Shown here piece after piece: positions 1-8,089 of a stretch of DNA of 64,000 nt. This DNA comes from Lentzea alba (lineage in GTDB: Bacteria > Actinomycetota > Actinomycetes > Mycobacteriales > Pseudonocardiaceae). Position numbers and translations under genes: made by a program. The stretch lies in the NCBI RefSeq assembly GCF_011067745.1, contig NZ_JAAMPJ010000006.1, forward strand, positions 473,019 to 537,018, read 5' to 3'. Position 1 is the stretch's first letter. Each line of letters opens with the position of its first letter. The notes below the pieces were generated by a model. The model was not told where the DNA came from and made no database searches. It worked only from the letters and a program-made list of their open reading frames with translations.

Positions 1-204
1 CTGCACGCCGGCACCCGCCGCCGCGAGGACGGCGCCGTGGTGTCCGCCGGCGGCCGCGTGCTGTCGGTCGTGGGCACCGGCAAGTCGCTGGCCAAGGCCC
101 GCGAGCGCGCCTACAAGCGGATCGCGGACATCCACCTCACCGGCTCGCACCACCGCACGGACATCGCGTCGAAGGCGGTCGACGGCACGATCACGGTGCC
201 GTGA
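1..204 (+). CDS. purD: Phosphoribosylamine-glycine ligase, C-terminal fragment
   Basis: The window opens inside this gene; 67 codons of the 3' end remain. The frame reads LHAGTRRREDG at the start and ends DGTITVP before TGA. The pattern (GTG-K-S-L-A-K-A-R-E-R-A-Y, then the I-x-G-S-H-H-R-T-D-I-A segment) is the usual C-terminal ATP-grasp tail of PurD, which makes glycinamide ribonucleotide in purine synthesis. The stop overlaps the GTG start of the next gene (GTGA), so the two are probably translationally coupled. Identification rests on the tail and on the other pur genes downstream; the N-terminal catalytic part lies outside the window. Confidence 0.9.
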   Translation: MHAGTRRREDGAVVSAGGRVLSVVGTGKSLAKARERAYKRIADIHLTGSHHRTDIASKAVDGTITVP

Positions 205-1109
205 GCCTGCTCGGATCGCTGCTGGGCGGTGCCGTCGGTGACGCTCTGGGCGCGCCGATCGAGTTTTCGTCGATCGACGTGATCCGACGGCTCTACGGTG
301 AGGCTGGCGTTGTCGATCTCCCTCAGCTGGAGATCACCGACGACACCCAGATGACGCTGTTCACGCTGGAGGGCCTGCTGCTCGCCCGTGACCGCGGGGT
401 TGCCCCGGTTCCGGCTGTGCACGCGGCTTACCTGCGTTGGCTGCACACGCAAGGCGGCCCCGTCGTCGCCGATGACGGCTGGCTGATGGCGGACCGGCGC
501 CTGCACTCACGGCGGGCGCCGGGCCACACGTGCATCACCGCCTTGAAGCACAACGAGAAGAACAACTCCAAGGGCTGCGGCGGCGTCATGCGCGCCGCCC
601 CCGTCGCCGTGTGGTCCCGAGACCCGCGCGAGGTCTTCGGCTTGGCGGCGGAGACGGCACGCCTGACCCACCACCACCCCAGCGGCTACCTGTCCGCAGG
701 CGTGCTGGCAGTGATCGTGCAGGCATTGCTGGGCGGTACCGATCTGCTCGCGGCGGTGGCCGTGGCGCGCGCCGAGCTGGTCCGCTGGGACGGTCACGAG
801 GAACAAACCTCGTTGCTGGACAAGGCGATCAGCCTGGGCCCGCTCACCCCGGAAGAGATCGAGTCGTCCCTCGGCGGCGGCTGGGTGGGCGAAGAAGCCC
901 TGGCTATCGGCCTGCACGCCGCCCTGGTCGGCGCCGACTTCGCTTCCGCGTTGCGCCTGGCCGTCAATCACTCAGGCGACTCGGACTCGACCGGCTCGAT
1001 TTGCGGCAACATCCTGGGCGCCCGCGATGGTGTTGCCGTGATTCCTGATTCTTGGCTTTCCGTGCTGGAACTGCGAGACGTGATCGAACGCCTGGCACTC
1101 AGCTGGTGA
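201..1109 (+). CDS. ADP-ribosylglycohydrolase family protein
   Basis: A 302-residue protein of the DraG/ARH fold, which uses a di-magnesium centre to hydrolyse ADP-ribose N- or O-glycosidic bonds. Visible family motifs are GGAVGDALGAPIEF near residue 9 (N-terminal helix), DDTQMTLF near residue 47 (metal ligands D-D-T), and SGDSDSTGSICGNILGA near residue 257 (second D-x-D-S/T metal site with the following glycine-rich stretch). All metal-binding acidic residues appear present. Length is normal for the family. The GTG start overlaps the purD stop by 4 bp, so it is co-transcribed with purD. The substrate (ADP-ribosylated protein, or a free nucleoside-type glycoside) cannot be told from sequence. 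Confidence 0.88.
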   Translation: MSLLGSLLGGAVGDALGAPIEFSSIDVIRRLYGEAGVVDLPQLEITDDTQMTLFTLEGLLLARDRGVAPVPAVHAAYLRWLHTQGGPVVADDGWLMADRRLHSRRAPGHTCITALKHNEKNNSKGCGGVMRAAPVAVWSRDPREVFGLAAETARLTHHHPSGYLSAGVLAVIVQALLGGTDLLAAVAVARAELVRWDGHEEQTSLLDKAISLGPLTPEEIESSLGGGWVGEEALAIGLHAALVGADFASALRLAVNHSGDSDSTGSICGNILGARDGVAVIPDSWLSVLELRDVIERLALSW

Positions 1110-1947
1110 CCGGAATCCACAGCTCGGCCTTGGCCGTGTCGCCGTCGATCTGCGTGCGCAACATCGTCGGCCCCTCAACGCTCTGGTAGCTGTTCGACGG
1201 GAACCACTGCGTGTAAACGTCCCGCCACATGTACTGAATCGTCTCGGGATAAGGCCCTTCGGTCTTGAACACGGCCCACGTGTTCCTGGGCACCGTCATG
1301 GTCTCCATGTCGTCCGGCGCCTCCTTGCTCGTCACCACCCCCTGGAAGTAGTCGAGATGATCGCCTTCCTCGACCCCCTCCTGGTTGGAGGTGACCGCGA
1401 GCAGCCCACCCGGCTCCCCGTCGCTCAACTCCTTCATCCGCTCCAACGTCGGCATGCCGATGCCCTTGACGAACTCGACGATCGCGGGGTTCATCCCCAA
1501 GTGCACCAACGGCACCCGCGTCCCCCGCCCGACAACGCGGAACTCGTCCTTCTCCACGATCCGGTACTCCATGTTCGTGCTCCCTTCGACAACCAGCCTG
1601 AACGTGAGAATCTGCTGTGACTGCAACGCCTTCTTCTCGGCCCGAGCCTCCTGCGGCCCCACCTTGTGCATGGCCTTGAACGCCCGCGCAAAGGCCTCGT
1701 TGGACCCGTAGCCCCACCTCGTCGCGATGTCGAGCAGCGAGTCGTGTCCACTGAGGACTTCGCCGGCCGCCTTCGTCAACCTGCGCCTGCGGATGTACTC
1801 GCTCAGCGGAATCCCGGCGAGCGCACTGAACATCCTTCTGAAGTGGTACTCACTGGTGCCCGCGATCCGCGCGAGCAGCTTGACGTCGACCTCGCCGGCG
1901 AGGTCGTCCTCGATGCGGGCCATGGCCTCGTTGAGTCGTTCCAGCAC
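1099..1947 (-). CDS. AraC-family regulator with GyrI-like effector domain
   Basis: A 282-residue transcription factor. Residues about 1-110 form the two helix-turn-helix AraC DNA-binding domain (LLARIAGTSEYHFRRMFSALAG, then IATRWGYGSNEAFARAFK). Residues about 120-282 form a GyrI/SoxR-like small-molecule-binding domain, with the characteristic PRNTWAVFKTEGPYPETIQ and YQSVEGPTMLR segments. This architecture is that of Rob and BmrR-like effector sensors; the ligand is unknown. The gene is convergent with the ADP-ribosylglycohydrolase gene and their ends overlap by 11 bp. It is divergent from the lipoprotein gene at 2038, with 90 bp between starts where a shared operator could lie. The start is GTG. 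Confidence 0.9.
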   Translation of the reverse strand: MLERLNEAMARIEDDLAGEVDVKLLARIAGTSEYHFRRMFSALAGIPLSEYIRRRRLTKAAGEVLSGHDSLLDIATRWGYGSNEAFARAFKAMHKVGPQEARAEKKALQSQQILTFRLVVEGSTNMEYRIVEKDEFRVVGRGTRVPLVHLGMNPAIVEFVKGIGMPTLERMKELSDGEPGGLLAVTSNQEGVEEGDHLDYFQGVVTSKEAPDDMETMTVPRNTWAVFKTEGPYPETIQYMWRDVYTQWFPSNSYQSVEGPTMLRTQIDGDTAKAELWIPVTS

Positions 1948-2037
1948 GTGCTCAACGCTATGGGGCCAGGCGGGCTTTCACCCGACTTCCTGTGCCCCGT
2001 TCGATCGGGTTCCCAGCGAGGTCCGGAAGCCGCCGCT

Positions 2038-2694
2038 ATGGTCGTTCGCGTGTTGATCGTGAAGCGGATGGTCGCTGCGCTGTTGGCCGTGACGGCGATG
2101 TCCGCCTGCACCACGCCGCCGGAGCCGCCGATGGGCTCACCGGGGCCGAAGCTGGACCCGGAGGCGATCGCCTACGACAACCTCGATTTCAACCGGTCGC
2201 GGCCGGAGGTCTTCGACAACACGTGCGAGGGCCTGCCGTCGAACCTCCAGTCGCTGATAGGCCTTGGCAAGAAGCCGAACACGGGTGTCGGTGGCGGCTG
2301 CCACGCGCAGGAGGACTGGGGCCGCCTCTCCATCGAGCTGTTCAGCCCCGGCGCCGCGCGCAAGTCGAAGGCCCAGCACTTCGTCGACGTCTGGAACGGG
2401 GACAGCGGCGCCGGTCGATACTTCCAGCGATCGATCTTGCTGGACCGCTACTACGCGACGACCGTGATCACCGGCGAAGTGAACGAGTACTGCACCGTCA
2501 CGGTCGACACCGGTGCTGAGCGCCCGTTCGAGGTCCAAGCCGCGATGGGCTTCGACGAGGCCGTCGCGCTGCGGGCTCAGGACGTCGACCAGCCGATCGA
2601 CCGGGCTCTGCGCGAGTACTGCCCCAAAGCCACGGAGGTGGCGGAGAAGGTGCTGCCGCTGATCGACGAGAACGGGGGCAGCCGGGCCCGCTGA
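2038..2694 (+). CDS. DUF3558-like secreted lipoprotein
   Basis: A 218-residue exported lipoprotein. The frame is open much further upstream, but the ATG at 2038 fits because it begins a signal peptide: basic start (VKRM), hydrophobic AALLAVTA, and lipobox MSAC at about residues 21-24, followed by a Thr/Pro-rich linker. The mature part has four to five further cysteines (NTCEGLP, GGGCHAQ, EYCTVTV, EYCPKA), as in the DUF3558 family common in Pseudonocardiales and mycobacteria. Function is unknown; several such lipoproteins sit with T7SS genes, including two others in this window. An alternative ATG lies at 2068. The family assignment is by cysteine pattern and layout rather than strong motif identity. 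Confidence 0.7.
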   Translation: MVVRVLIVKRMVAALLAVTAMSACTTPPEPPMGSPGPKLDPEAIAYDNLDFNRSRPEVFDNTCEGLPSNLQSLIGLGKKPNTGVGGGCHAQEDWGRLSIELFSPGAARKSKAQHFVDVWNGDSGAGRYFQRSILLDRYYATTVITGEVNEYCTVTVDTGAERPFEVQAAMGFDEAVALRAQDVDQPIDRALREYCPKATEVAEKVLPLIDENGGSRAR

Positions 2695-2703
2695 GTGAGC
2701 GGC

Positions 2704-3489
2704 TCAGCCCGCGTCGCGCCGGCTGAGCACGAGCAGCGAGATGCCGAGCAGGGTCAGCCACACGACCAGCGACGAGATGGTCTGCGGCCACCCCGCGCCG
2801 CTGCCTGCCAGGTGCCAGGCCGGTTCGAGCGGGTAGATGAGGCCGAAGACGTCGGGCAGCAGCATCCGGGCGAGGGCCAGCAGCGGCACCACGATGAAGA
2901 ACACCGTGAGCGAGCCGCCCGTGTTGGGAATGAGCAGCGAGACGATCAGCGCCGTGAGCAGCACCAGTGCGGTGGACAGCATGGCCACGCCGAGCACCCA
3001 GCCCGGCCGGTTGCCGAGCAGGTAGTCGTGGTTGAGCCCGTTCGCGGCCATCTTGATCAGGACCGGGTACAGGATGAACGTGACCAGCGTGCACACCACC
3101 CACACGCCGGCGAGCACGACGGCCTGCGCCAGCAGGTAGCGCATCCTGGAGGGCTGCACCAGCAGCGTGGGTTGCACGCTCTTGTACTGCCACTCGCCCG
3201 CGACGAGCTTGATCACGGTCGCGAAGACCAGCAGCAGGCCCAGCTGAACCACGACGAGCATCGGCTGGAGTTGCTTGCCCGCGCTGGCGAGGTTCGACTG
3301 CGGGAGCGTGAACAGCAGCATCAGGCCGATCAGGAAGAGCGGGGCCGAGGCCATCACGATCTTGTCCGACCGGGAGCCGACGAGTTTGCGCGCCTCGACC
3401 GCGACCAGCCGCCAGAACGACGAGGACTGGTTCGCGCGGACGGCCCACGGAACATGTGCCTGCTGCACCGGCGGGTGGCCGAGAGTCAT
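2704..3489 (-). CDS. ABC-2 type transporter permease
   Basis: A 261-residue integral membrane protein with about six hydrophobic segments. The first is around residues 48-62 (SAPLFLIGLMLLFTL) and the last is a C-terminal segment LVVWLTLLGISLLVL. The N-terminal cytoplasmic stretch (FWRLVAVEARKLVGSRSDK) resembles the amphipathic entry helix of ABC-2 permeases. It forms a two-gene exporter with the ATPase encoded just upstream: the start ATG overlaps the ATPase stop by 4 bp. The likely role is export of a small molecule or peptide, or immunity. The substrate is not identifiable. Confidence 0.88.
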   Translation of the reverse strand: MTLGHPPVQQAHVPWAVRANQSSSFWRLVAVEARKLVGSRSDKIVMASAPLFLIGLMLLFTLPQSNLASAGKQLQPMLVVVQLGLLLVFATVIKLVAGEWQYKSVQPTLLVQPSRMRYLLAQAVVLAGVWVVCTLVTFILYPVLIKMAANGLNHDYLLGNRPGWVLGVAMLSTALVLLTALIVSLLIPNTGGSLTVFFIVVPLLALARMLLPDVFGLIYPLEPAWHLAGSGAGWPQTISSLVVWLTLLGISLLVLSRRDAG

Positions 3490-4367
3490 GCCCGACCTCC
3501 GCCGGTGAGACGGAAGAACAGGTCTTCCAGGCTCATCTGCTCCTCACGCAGGCCCAGCAGCGGGATCCCCGCGGCGAAGGCAACGGTAGAGACCTGCTCG
3601 ACCGGCGCGTGCGCGGCGATGAAACCGTCCGGTGCGGGCTGGATGGCGATGCCGCCCCGCTGCAGCGCCTCGGCCAGGCGGTTCATGTCCTTGGCGCGCA
3701 CCAGAGAACGGGAAGAACTGGTCAGGCCGGCCAGCGGACCGTCGGCCACGATCCGGCCGTTGCCGATCACCAGCACCCGGTCGGCGGTCTGGTCCACTTC
3801 GGACAGAACGTGACTGGACAGCAGCACGGTGCCGCCTCGGGCAGCATGTCCTCGCAACAGCGTGCGCACCGCGCGGATGCCCTCCGGGTCGAGACCGTTG
3901 ATGGGTTCGTCGAGCACCAGCAGCGGCGGGTTGGTGAGCAGGGCGTGCGCGATGCCCAGGCGCTGGCGCATGCCGAGGCTGTACTTGCCGATCTTGCGCG
4001 TGGCCGCGTCGGCCAGCCCGAGCATCTCCAGCACCTCGTCCGCCCGGCGGCCGGGCACGCCGGACAACGTGGCAGCCATCCGCAGGTGACCTCGGCCGCT
4101 GCGCCCAGGATGGACAGCGGCCGCGTCGAGGAGCACCCCGGCCACGTGGGACGGGTTGGGCCACGCGGTGAACGGGCGCCCCGCGATCGTCGCCTGCCCG
4201 CGGTCCGGCCGAGTCAGGCCGGTGATCATCCGCAGCGTCGTCGACTTGCCGGCACCGTTGGGCCCGAGAAAGGCGGTCACCGTGCCGGGCTGGAGTTCGA
4301 AGCCCACCTGATCGACGACCGTGCGGCCCTCATAGGCCTTGGTCAGCCCCCACGCTGTCAACACCAA
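3486..4367 (-). CDS. ABC transporter ATP-binding protein
   Basis: A 293-residue ATPase of the drug/bacitracin-exporter type (DrrA/BcrA-like). It has Walker A GPNGAGKST (about residues 35-43), a degenerate ABC signature YSLGMRQRLGIA, Walker B LLVLDEPINGLDP and the H-loop LLSSHVLSEVD. The last 80 residues are the extension typical of ABC-2 exporter ATPases. The start is TTG at 4367, with an in-frame GTG one codon later. The stop overlaps the start of the permease at 3489 (ATGA), so the pair is translationally coupled. Together they form an efflux or export complex at the cytoplasmic membrane. Confidence 0.93.
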   Translation of the reverse strand: MVLTAWGLTKAYEGRTVVDQVGFELQPGTVTAFLGPNGAGKSTTLRMITGLTRPDRGQATIAGRPFTAWPNPSHVAGVLLDAAAVHPGRSGRGHLRMAATLSGVPGRRADEVLEMLGLADAATRKIGKYSLGMRQRLGIAHALLTNPPLLVLDEPINGLDPEGIRAVRTLLRGHAARGGTVLLSSHVLSEVDQTADRVLVIGNGRIVADGPLAGLTSSSRSLVRAKDMNRLAEALQRGGIAIQPAPDGFIAAHAPVEQVSTVAFAAGIPLLGLREEQMSLEDLFFRLTGGGRA

Positions 4368-4550
4368 CTCACCGTAGCGATGGTCACCGTGCGTCGCCGG
4401 TTTGATTCGTCTCGTTGCCGGACGTGTCGCGGAAATGCGGTGGAACCGTGGCCGGGTGGTCTTCGTCCAACCACAGGTACGTCTTACGCAGGCGTTGGTA
4501 GCCTGCGAAGCGGGACCGAACCGTTACCAACCGTACGGGGGTAGGACGTC

Positions 4551-5003
4551 GTGACACAGGAGAGCGCGGGGGCGGATGCCGCTCTCAGTGCCGTCGCGGG
4601 TGTGGCCGGCGGGGCGATCGCTGGAGCGGTGAGCGCGTTCAAGGCCGCGTCGTCGATGATGGACAGACTGTCTGCTGGTCCGTCGAGTCAGCAGTTCCAC
4701 GTGGAGAAGGACACCGTCATGAGGGCGGGCAAGGTCATTCACGACCAGCTCAGCCTGTTGGAGACGGCGTACAAGACCAACGTCCCCAAGCTGCGGATCC
4801 CGTCCAGTGACGACCAGATCACCGAGGACATCGTAAAAGCTTGGAATGACCGGCTGGTTTTCCACGATGACTCCTACGCCAACAGAATCGCCCTCTACAT
4901 GGAGAAGCTGCGGAATCTTTCCGACCAGCTGAAGGAGTCGGCGCAGCAGTACGGCTACACCGATGACGAGGTTGCTGCCGTGTTCAGCAAGTCGAAAGAG
5001 TGA
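4551..5003 (+). CDS. Small helical PE-like T7SS-associated protein
   Basis: A 150-residue protein with no recognised catalytic motif. An Ala/Gly-rich stretch (residues about 8-35) precedes a predominantly helical body. The second half carries F-x-V, a long helix, a W-N-D turn (VKAWNDRLVF) and a final coiled segment LRNLSDQLKESAQQYGYTDDE. This layout matches the 123-residue product at 40308: FxV, two helices, a ND turn and a QYxxT ending. That protein also opens a cassette with a lipoprotein, PPE-like and EspG genes. I infer a helical-hairpin (PE/WXG-like) partner of the downstream PPE-like protein. The GTG start is preceded by a purine-rich GGGGGTAGGA. The stop overlaps the lipoprotein start by 4 bp. 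Confidence 0.6.
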   Translation: MTQESAGADAALSAVAGVAGGAIAGAVSAFKAASSMMDRLSAGPSSQQFHVEKDTVMRAGKVIHDQLSLLETAYKTNVPKLRIPSSDDQITEDIVKAWNDRLVFHDDSYANRIALYMEKLRNLSDQLKESAQQYGYTDDEVAAVFSKSKE

Positions 5004-5593
5004 CGATGCGCATATCCAAGCTTGCTGCCGTGGTTGTCATCGCGGCGGCCGTTTCGGCTTGTACCACTAGCGGCGAGAAGGGGAACCCCACTCCTGCGCC
5101 GTCGACCGGCACTTCCAACAGCGATTCGGGGAGCAAGCTGCCCGACCGTCCGCAGGCTCTCAAGCTGGATTCGGTGGACACCTGCAAGCTTCTCACGACA
5201 GAGCAGAGGAAGCAGATCGACGTCGTCTCCGCTGATCCGGTGCAGCTGGACCTGGTTGACGGCAAGAAGTCACCCAGCTGTGATTACAGCAGCGATGGTG
5301 GGTTCGGTTACCAGGTCGGGGCGGTCACCCACAACGGCGTTTCCTACTGGCTGCAGAGCGGCGGCAACGTTGATTCGAAGGTGATCAAGGTTGGCGACTA
5401 CGGTGCGGTGCAGGTCCAGCTCAAAGGTGGGTCCGGATTCGATTGCTCGGTGGCGGTCGACGTCGCTGACGGTCAGCAGTTGATGGTCAGCTACATCCCG
5501 ACCACCACGAAGGAGAAGGACCAGTCCGTCCTGTGCGGGAAGGCTGAGAAGGCCGCTGGTCTCGCGCTCTCGACGCTCAAGACATTGAAGTGA
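5000..5593 (+). CDS. DUF3558 domain lipoprotein, T7SS cassette A
   Basis: A 197-residue lipoprotein. The signal peptide is MRISKLAAVVVIAAAV and the lipobox is VSAC (Cys about residue 21), followed by a Ser/Thr/Pro/Gly linker. The DUF3558 pattern is clear: VDTCKLLTTEQRK, a conserved CDYS, FDCSVAVDV and a C-terminal VLCGKAEKAAGLAL. The GTG start at 5000 overlaps the preceding stop (GTGA); an internal ATG two codons later is also possible. The family is an extracytoplasmic lipoprotein of unknown function found near T7SS substrates in Pseudonocardiales. A similar lipoprotein precedes the second cassette at 39593. Confidence 0.88.
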   Translation: MTMRISKLAAVVVIAAAVSACTTSGEKGNPTPAPSTGTSNSDSGSKLPDRPQALKLDSVDTCKLLTTEQRKQIDVVSADPVQLDLVDGKKSPSCDYSSDGGFGYQVGAVTHNGVSYWLQSGGNVDSKVIKVGDYGAVQVQLKGGSGFDCSVAVDVADGQQLMVSYIPTTTKEKDQSVLCGKAEKAAGLALSTLKTLK

Positions 5594-5602
5594 GGGGGAG
5601 CC

Positions 5603-6898
5603 ATGTCGGGTTATCGGCAGCTCAATGACTGGAACTTCGACGGCTGGTCCAACCAGCAACTCGCGGACGAGGTCCAGAAGCTCGCGGGCAGCACGATCGC
5701 ATCGAAGTTCGGTGAGGCTTCGGAGGCACTGCGCACGCTGGCCAACTCACTCGAGTCCATCGACCAGACGATTCGTGCGCAGCTGACCGAACTCGACATC
5801 GCTTGGGGTGGCGAGGCCGGTAAGAAGAGCCACGAGCACACCGATGTGGTCGCCAAGGGCATCGACGACAGCAGCCAGGCGTCGCAGCAGAACTCGGACG
5901 CGATGACGCAGCAGGGCGAGAGCACCAGCACCGCCCGCTACAGCACGCCTCCTGAGCAGGATCTCCGCGGCGACACCGAACAGAACTTCAAGGACAAGGT
6001 CGGCGGTTTCTTCGGCATCGAGACCGACCACGCCGCCGAGGTCGAGGCGACCAACCGCGCGCGTCAGCAGGCCATCGACAGCCTCAACGGCTACGTGTCG
6101 AACAGCCAGGGCTCCCTCGACGGCTTCCGCGCCCCTGACAAGGCCCCGGACATCGTGGTGACCAGCGCCGCGGTAGCCACTCCCGTCGGTCCTCCCGTCG
6201 GAACCCCGACCGCGGGCACGCCCGGCATCCAAGGCGGCCCCGCCTTCACCGGCTCTCCGGGCAGCCCCGGCTCCCCAGGCGTCCCGGTCGGCCCCACCCC
6301 GAACATCCCCGGCAACGCCACCGGCGTCATCCCCGGCACCGGCACCCCGACCCCCGTCGCGACCGGCCCCGGCCTGCCCAAGCCGTTCGGCGTCCCGTCG
6401 ATCGGCCTCACCGCGGCCACGGCTGCGGCCAGCGGTCTCGCCGGCACGGCGGGTGCGGCGAAGGGTGCGCAGGTCGTGGGTGGTGGGCGTGGGCCTAGCC
6501 AGGCGCCGAAGACTCCGATCGCGCCTGCCGGGCCGAAGGGTGCCCCGAGCACGATCGGCGCGGGCGCCGGCAAGGGAGGTCCGGGCGCAGGCCCGGGTGG
6601 TGCGGCGGGTGCTGGAGGACCCGGCACGACCGGTGCTGCCGGCAAGGGCACGGTCACGCCTGGTGGCGCCACTGGCGTCGGGCCCGAGGCCAACCGGGCT
6701 GCGGCGGCCGGCAAGGGTGGTGTTGGCGGCGGTAAGGGATCCGGGTCGCTCATGTCGCCTGCGGCCAGTGCGGCCAAGGGTGAGGGCGAGGAGGACGGCG
6801 AGCACGTGCGCAAGTACGGCGTCGACTCCGACGAGATGTTCGGTGATGATCGTATGGTGGTGCAGTCCGTCATCGGCGAAGACCCGAAGGACCAGTAA
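5603..6898 (+). CDS. WXG/PPE-like T7SS substrate with Gly/Pro-rich tail
   Basis: A 431-residue protein. Residues about 1-170 are helical and WXG100/PPE-like: NWNFDGWSNQQLADEV early on, then LDIAWGGEAGKKS giving a W-G-G turn between two long helices. Residues about 185-385 are a low-complexity region rich in Gly, Pro, Thr and Ala, like secreted PPE-type proteins. The last 35 residues hold DSDEMFGDDRMVVQSVIG. This tail is shared with the PPE-like protein at 40695 (TDDVFGDDRMVAPPVIG), suggesting a secretion or chaperone-binding tail. The gene lies between a lipoprotein gene and an EspG gene and is preceded by a clear GAGGGGG ribosome site. Secretion through an ESX system is inferred. Confidence 0.8.
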   Translation: MSGYRQLNDWNFDGWSNQQLADEVQKLAGSTIASKFGEASEALRTLANSLESIDQTIRAQLTELDIAWGGEAGKKSHEHTDVVAKGIDDSSQASQQNSDAMTQQGESTSTARYSTPPEQDLRGDTEQNFKDKVGGFFGIETDHAAEVEATNRARQQAIDSLNGYVSNSQGSLDGFRAPDKAPDIVVTSAAVATPVGPPVGTPTAGTPGIQGGPAFTGSPGSPGSPGVPVGPTPNIPGNATGVIPGTGTPTPVATGPGLPKPFGVPSIGLTAATAAASGLAGTAGAAKGAQVVGGGRGPSQAPKTPIAPAGPKGAPSTIGAGAGKGGPGAGPGGAAGAGGPGTTGAAGKGTVTPGGATGVGPEANRAAAAGKGGVGGGKGSGSLMSPAASAAKGEGEEDGEHVRKYGVDSDEMFGDDRMVVQSVIGEDPKDQ

Positions 6899-6902
6899 TC
6901 CC

Positions 6903-7658
6903 TTGAGCTCACCAGGTTCTGTGGTTTTGTCCACAGTGGAGTTCGCCGTGGTCTGGGAGGCGCAACGCCTCCCGGCCGCGCACGTTGCTCTCGACACGCG
7001 GATTCCCTCCATCACCCACACCGAGAAGGCCGAGGTGGTGAAGCGGGCCTGGGAGTCGTTGGAGGCGCGCGGGCTGGCGAACAACGGGCGGGTGGTGTCC
7101 GAGTTGGCTGACGGCTTTGCCTTGCTGGCCAACTCGACCACCGCCATCGACCTGTGGATCTGGGCCGACCGGCAGATCAGCGGGCTCGCGGCGGCGATCG
7201 GGGACGAGGCGATCCTGGCGGTGCAGGATCGGGACGAGATGTGGTTGATCGAGGCCCGTGGGACCGCTCTCGCCGAGGCCGCGGTGTCGGTCGCCGGGGA
7301 CATGCCGGCCGGGTACGGGCGGTCGATCAGCCTGCCCTACGACGATCTGGTGGCCGCGGCCAAGGACGTCGGGCTGGACGCTCAGCGGATGATCACCACG
7401 TTGGAGCGGCAGGGAATGCGGCTCGGCGACGCGCAAGAGCTCGCTGGAATGCTCGACGGCACCTCGACGCGCGGGCAGTTCGGTGTGCAGCGCAATGGGC
7501 GGAGGGCCGGGCGGGTCGTTTCTTTTCACGACACGCACAACGGGCGTTATCTGCGCCAGCTCAAGCCGAGCAGTGACGGGCGCAAGTGGTGCACCATCAC
7601 GCCGGTCGACAACCATCGCCTCGCGGCTTCCATCTGGGAGCTCCTGCAAGAGGTCTGA
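6903..7658 (+). CDS. EspG-family ESX secretion chaperone, cassette A
   Basis: A 251-residue protein of the EspG family, cytosolic chaperones that bind PE-PPE pairs before ESX export. The N-terminal VVLSTVEFAVVWEA aligns with ITLSAEEFDVLWER of the second EspG here (41930). The C-terminal part has the family's RxGRVVSFHDTHNGRYL strand pair and a final TPVDNHRLAASIWELL helix. The frame is open far upstream inside the PPE-like gene. I chose TTG 6903 because it sits five bases after that gene's stop with GAAGGA upstream and matches the paralogue's N-terminus; GTG 6921 is the alternative. Its position directly after the PPE-like gene fits its role. Confidence 0.87.
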   Translation: MSSPGSVVLSTVEFAVVWEAQRLPAAHVALDTRIPSITHTEKAEVVKRAWESLEARGLANNGRVVSELADGFALLANSTTAIDLWIWADRQISGLAAAIGDEAILAVQDRDEMWLIEARGTALAEAAVSVAGDMPAGYGRSISLPYDDLVAAAKDVGLDAQRMITTLERQGMRLGDAQELAGMLDGTSTRGQFGVQRNGRRAGRVVSFHDTHNGRYLRQLKPSSDGRKWCTITPVDNHRLAASIWELLQEV

Positions 7659-7675
7659 TCGCGGAACCCCTGAGC

Positions 7676-7707
7676 GTGCCCGCCCGTCGAACCTGAGGGG
7701 CGGGCAC
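7676..7707. terminator. GC-rich hairpin after espG-like gene
   Basis: A perfect 10-bp inverted repeat, GTGCCCGCCC / GGGCGGGCAC, with a 12-base loop lies 17 bases after the EspG stop. There is no U-run, so it may be a weak or factor-assisted terminator, as is common in actinobacteria. Confidence 0.45.
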
Positions 7708-7746
7708 GAAAGAGCGAATCGGCGCCCTGCTCGGCACGATTCGTTC

Positions 7747-7752
7747 TAAGGT
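7747..7752 (+). promoter_or_regulatory. Candidate -10 upstream of EspC-like gene
   Basis: TAAGGT fits the actinobacterial TANNNT -10 consensus and lies 36 bases before the ATG at 7783, after the hairpin that separates this gene from the EspG cassette. A small inverted repeat CGAATC/GATTCG (7715-7743) overlaps the expected -35 region and could be an operator. No convincing -35 was seen. Confidence 0.35.
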
Positions 7753-7782
7753 CTTCGAGGAGACATGAGGGGGTAGGCGCGC

Positions 7783-8088
7783 ATGGCTGTGGCGAAGTTC
7801 AACAGCGAAGCCATGGAACAGTGCCGCACGACCGTGAGCAGCCAGGCCGGACAATTCGGCGCGATCGGTGACGGCTTTTCCAATCAGTACGGCAATCCGG
7901 ACATTTTCGGAAAACTCAGCGCTTCCGGTGCCATCTCGGGCGCGGTGACCGCAATGGATCAGGCGGGCGCGCAGGAATTCGAGGCGGCCGAGAAAGTGTT
8001 GCGCAAGGTCGAAAGCGCGCTCGACGCCGTTCAGACCAGCGTGCAGGACGTCGAGGACGTCAACAAGAACTCCATGAAGGCGGTCTGA
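7783..8088 (+). CDS. EspC/WXG100-like small T7SS protein
   Basis: A 101-residue all-helical protein of the size of WXG100, PE and EspC (DUF2580) proteins. Its first helix ends in a GNPDIFGKLSASG turn, and its second (MDQAGAQEFEAAEKVLRKVESALDAVQTSVQDVEDVN) is a long amphipathic heptad-like helix. It lacks a strict W-x-G; the turn has FGK instead. It is separated by a single base from the WXG-transglycosylase gene, so the two products are probably a secreted heterodimer. The ribosome site GAGGGGGTAGG supports the ATG. It resembles the small protein at 49988, which likewise precedes a large T7SS effector. Confidence 0.75.
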   Translation: MAVAKFNSEAMEQCRTTVSSQAGQFGAIGDGFSNQYGNPDIFGKLSASGAISGAVTAMDQAGAQEFEAAEKVLRKVESALDAVQTSVQDVEDVNKNSMKAV

Positions 8089-8089
8089 C

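Noticed and set aside
4368-4550. Possible small gene or RNA in the 183-bp gap before cassette A
   Set aside because: No frame has a start with a ribosome site and coding-like sequence; only a TAGCCT -10-like box at 4499-4504 was noted.
5747-7303. A 518-codon antisense open frame across the PPE-like and EspG genes
   Set aside because: It spans two real genes on the other strand, and its composition (Arg/Gly repeats) is typical of high-GC shadow frames.
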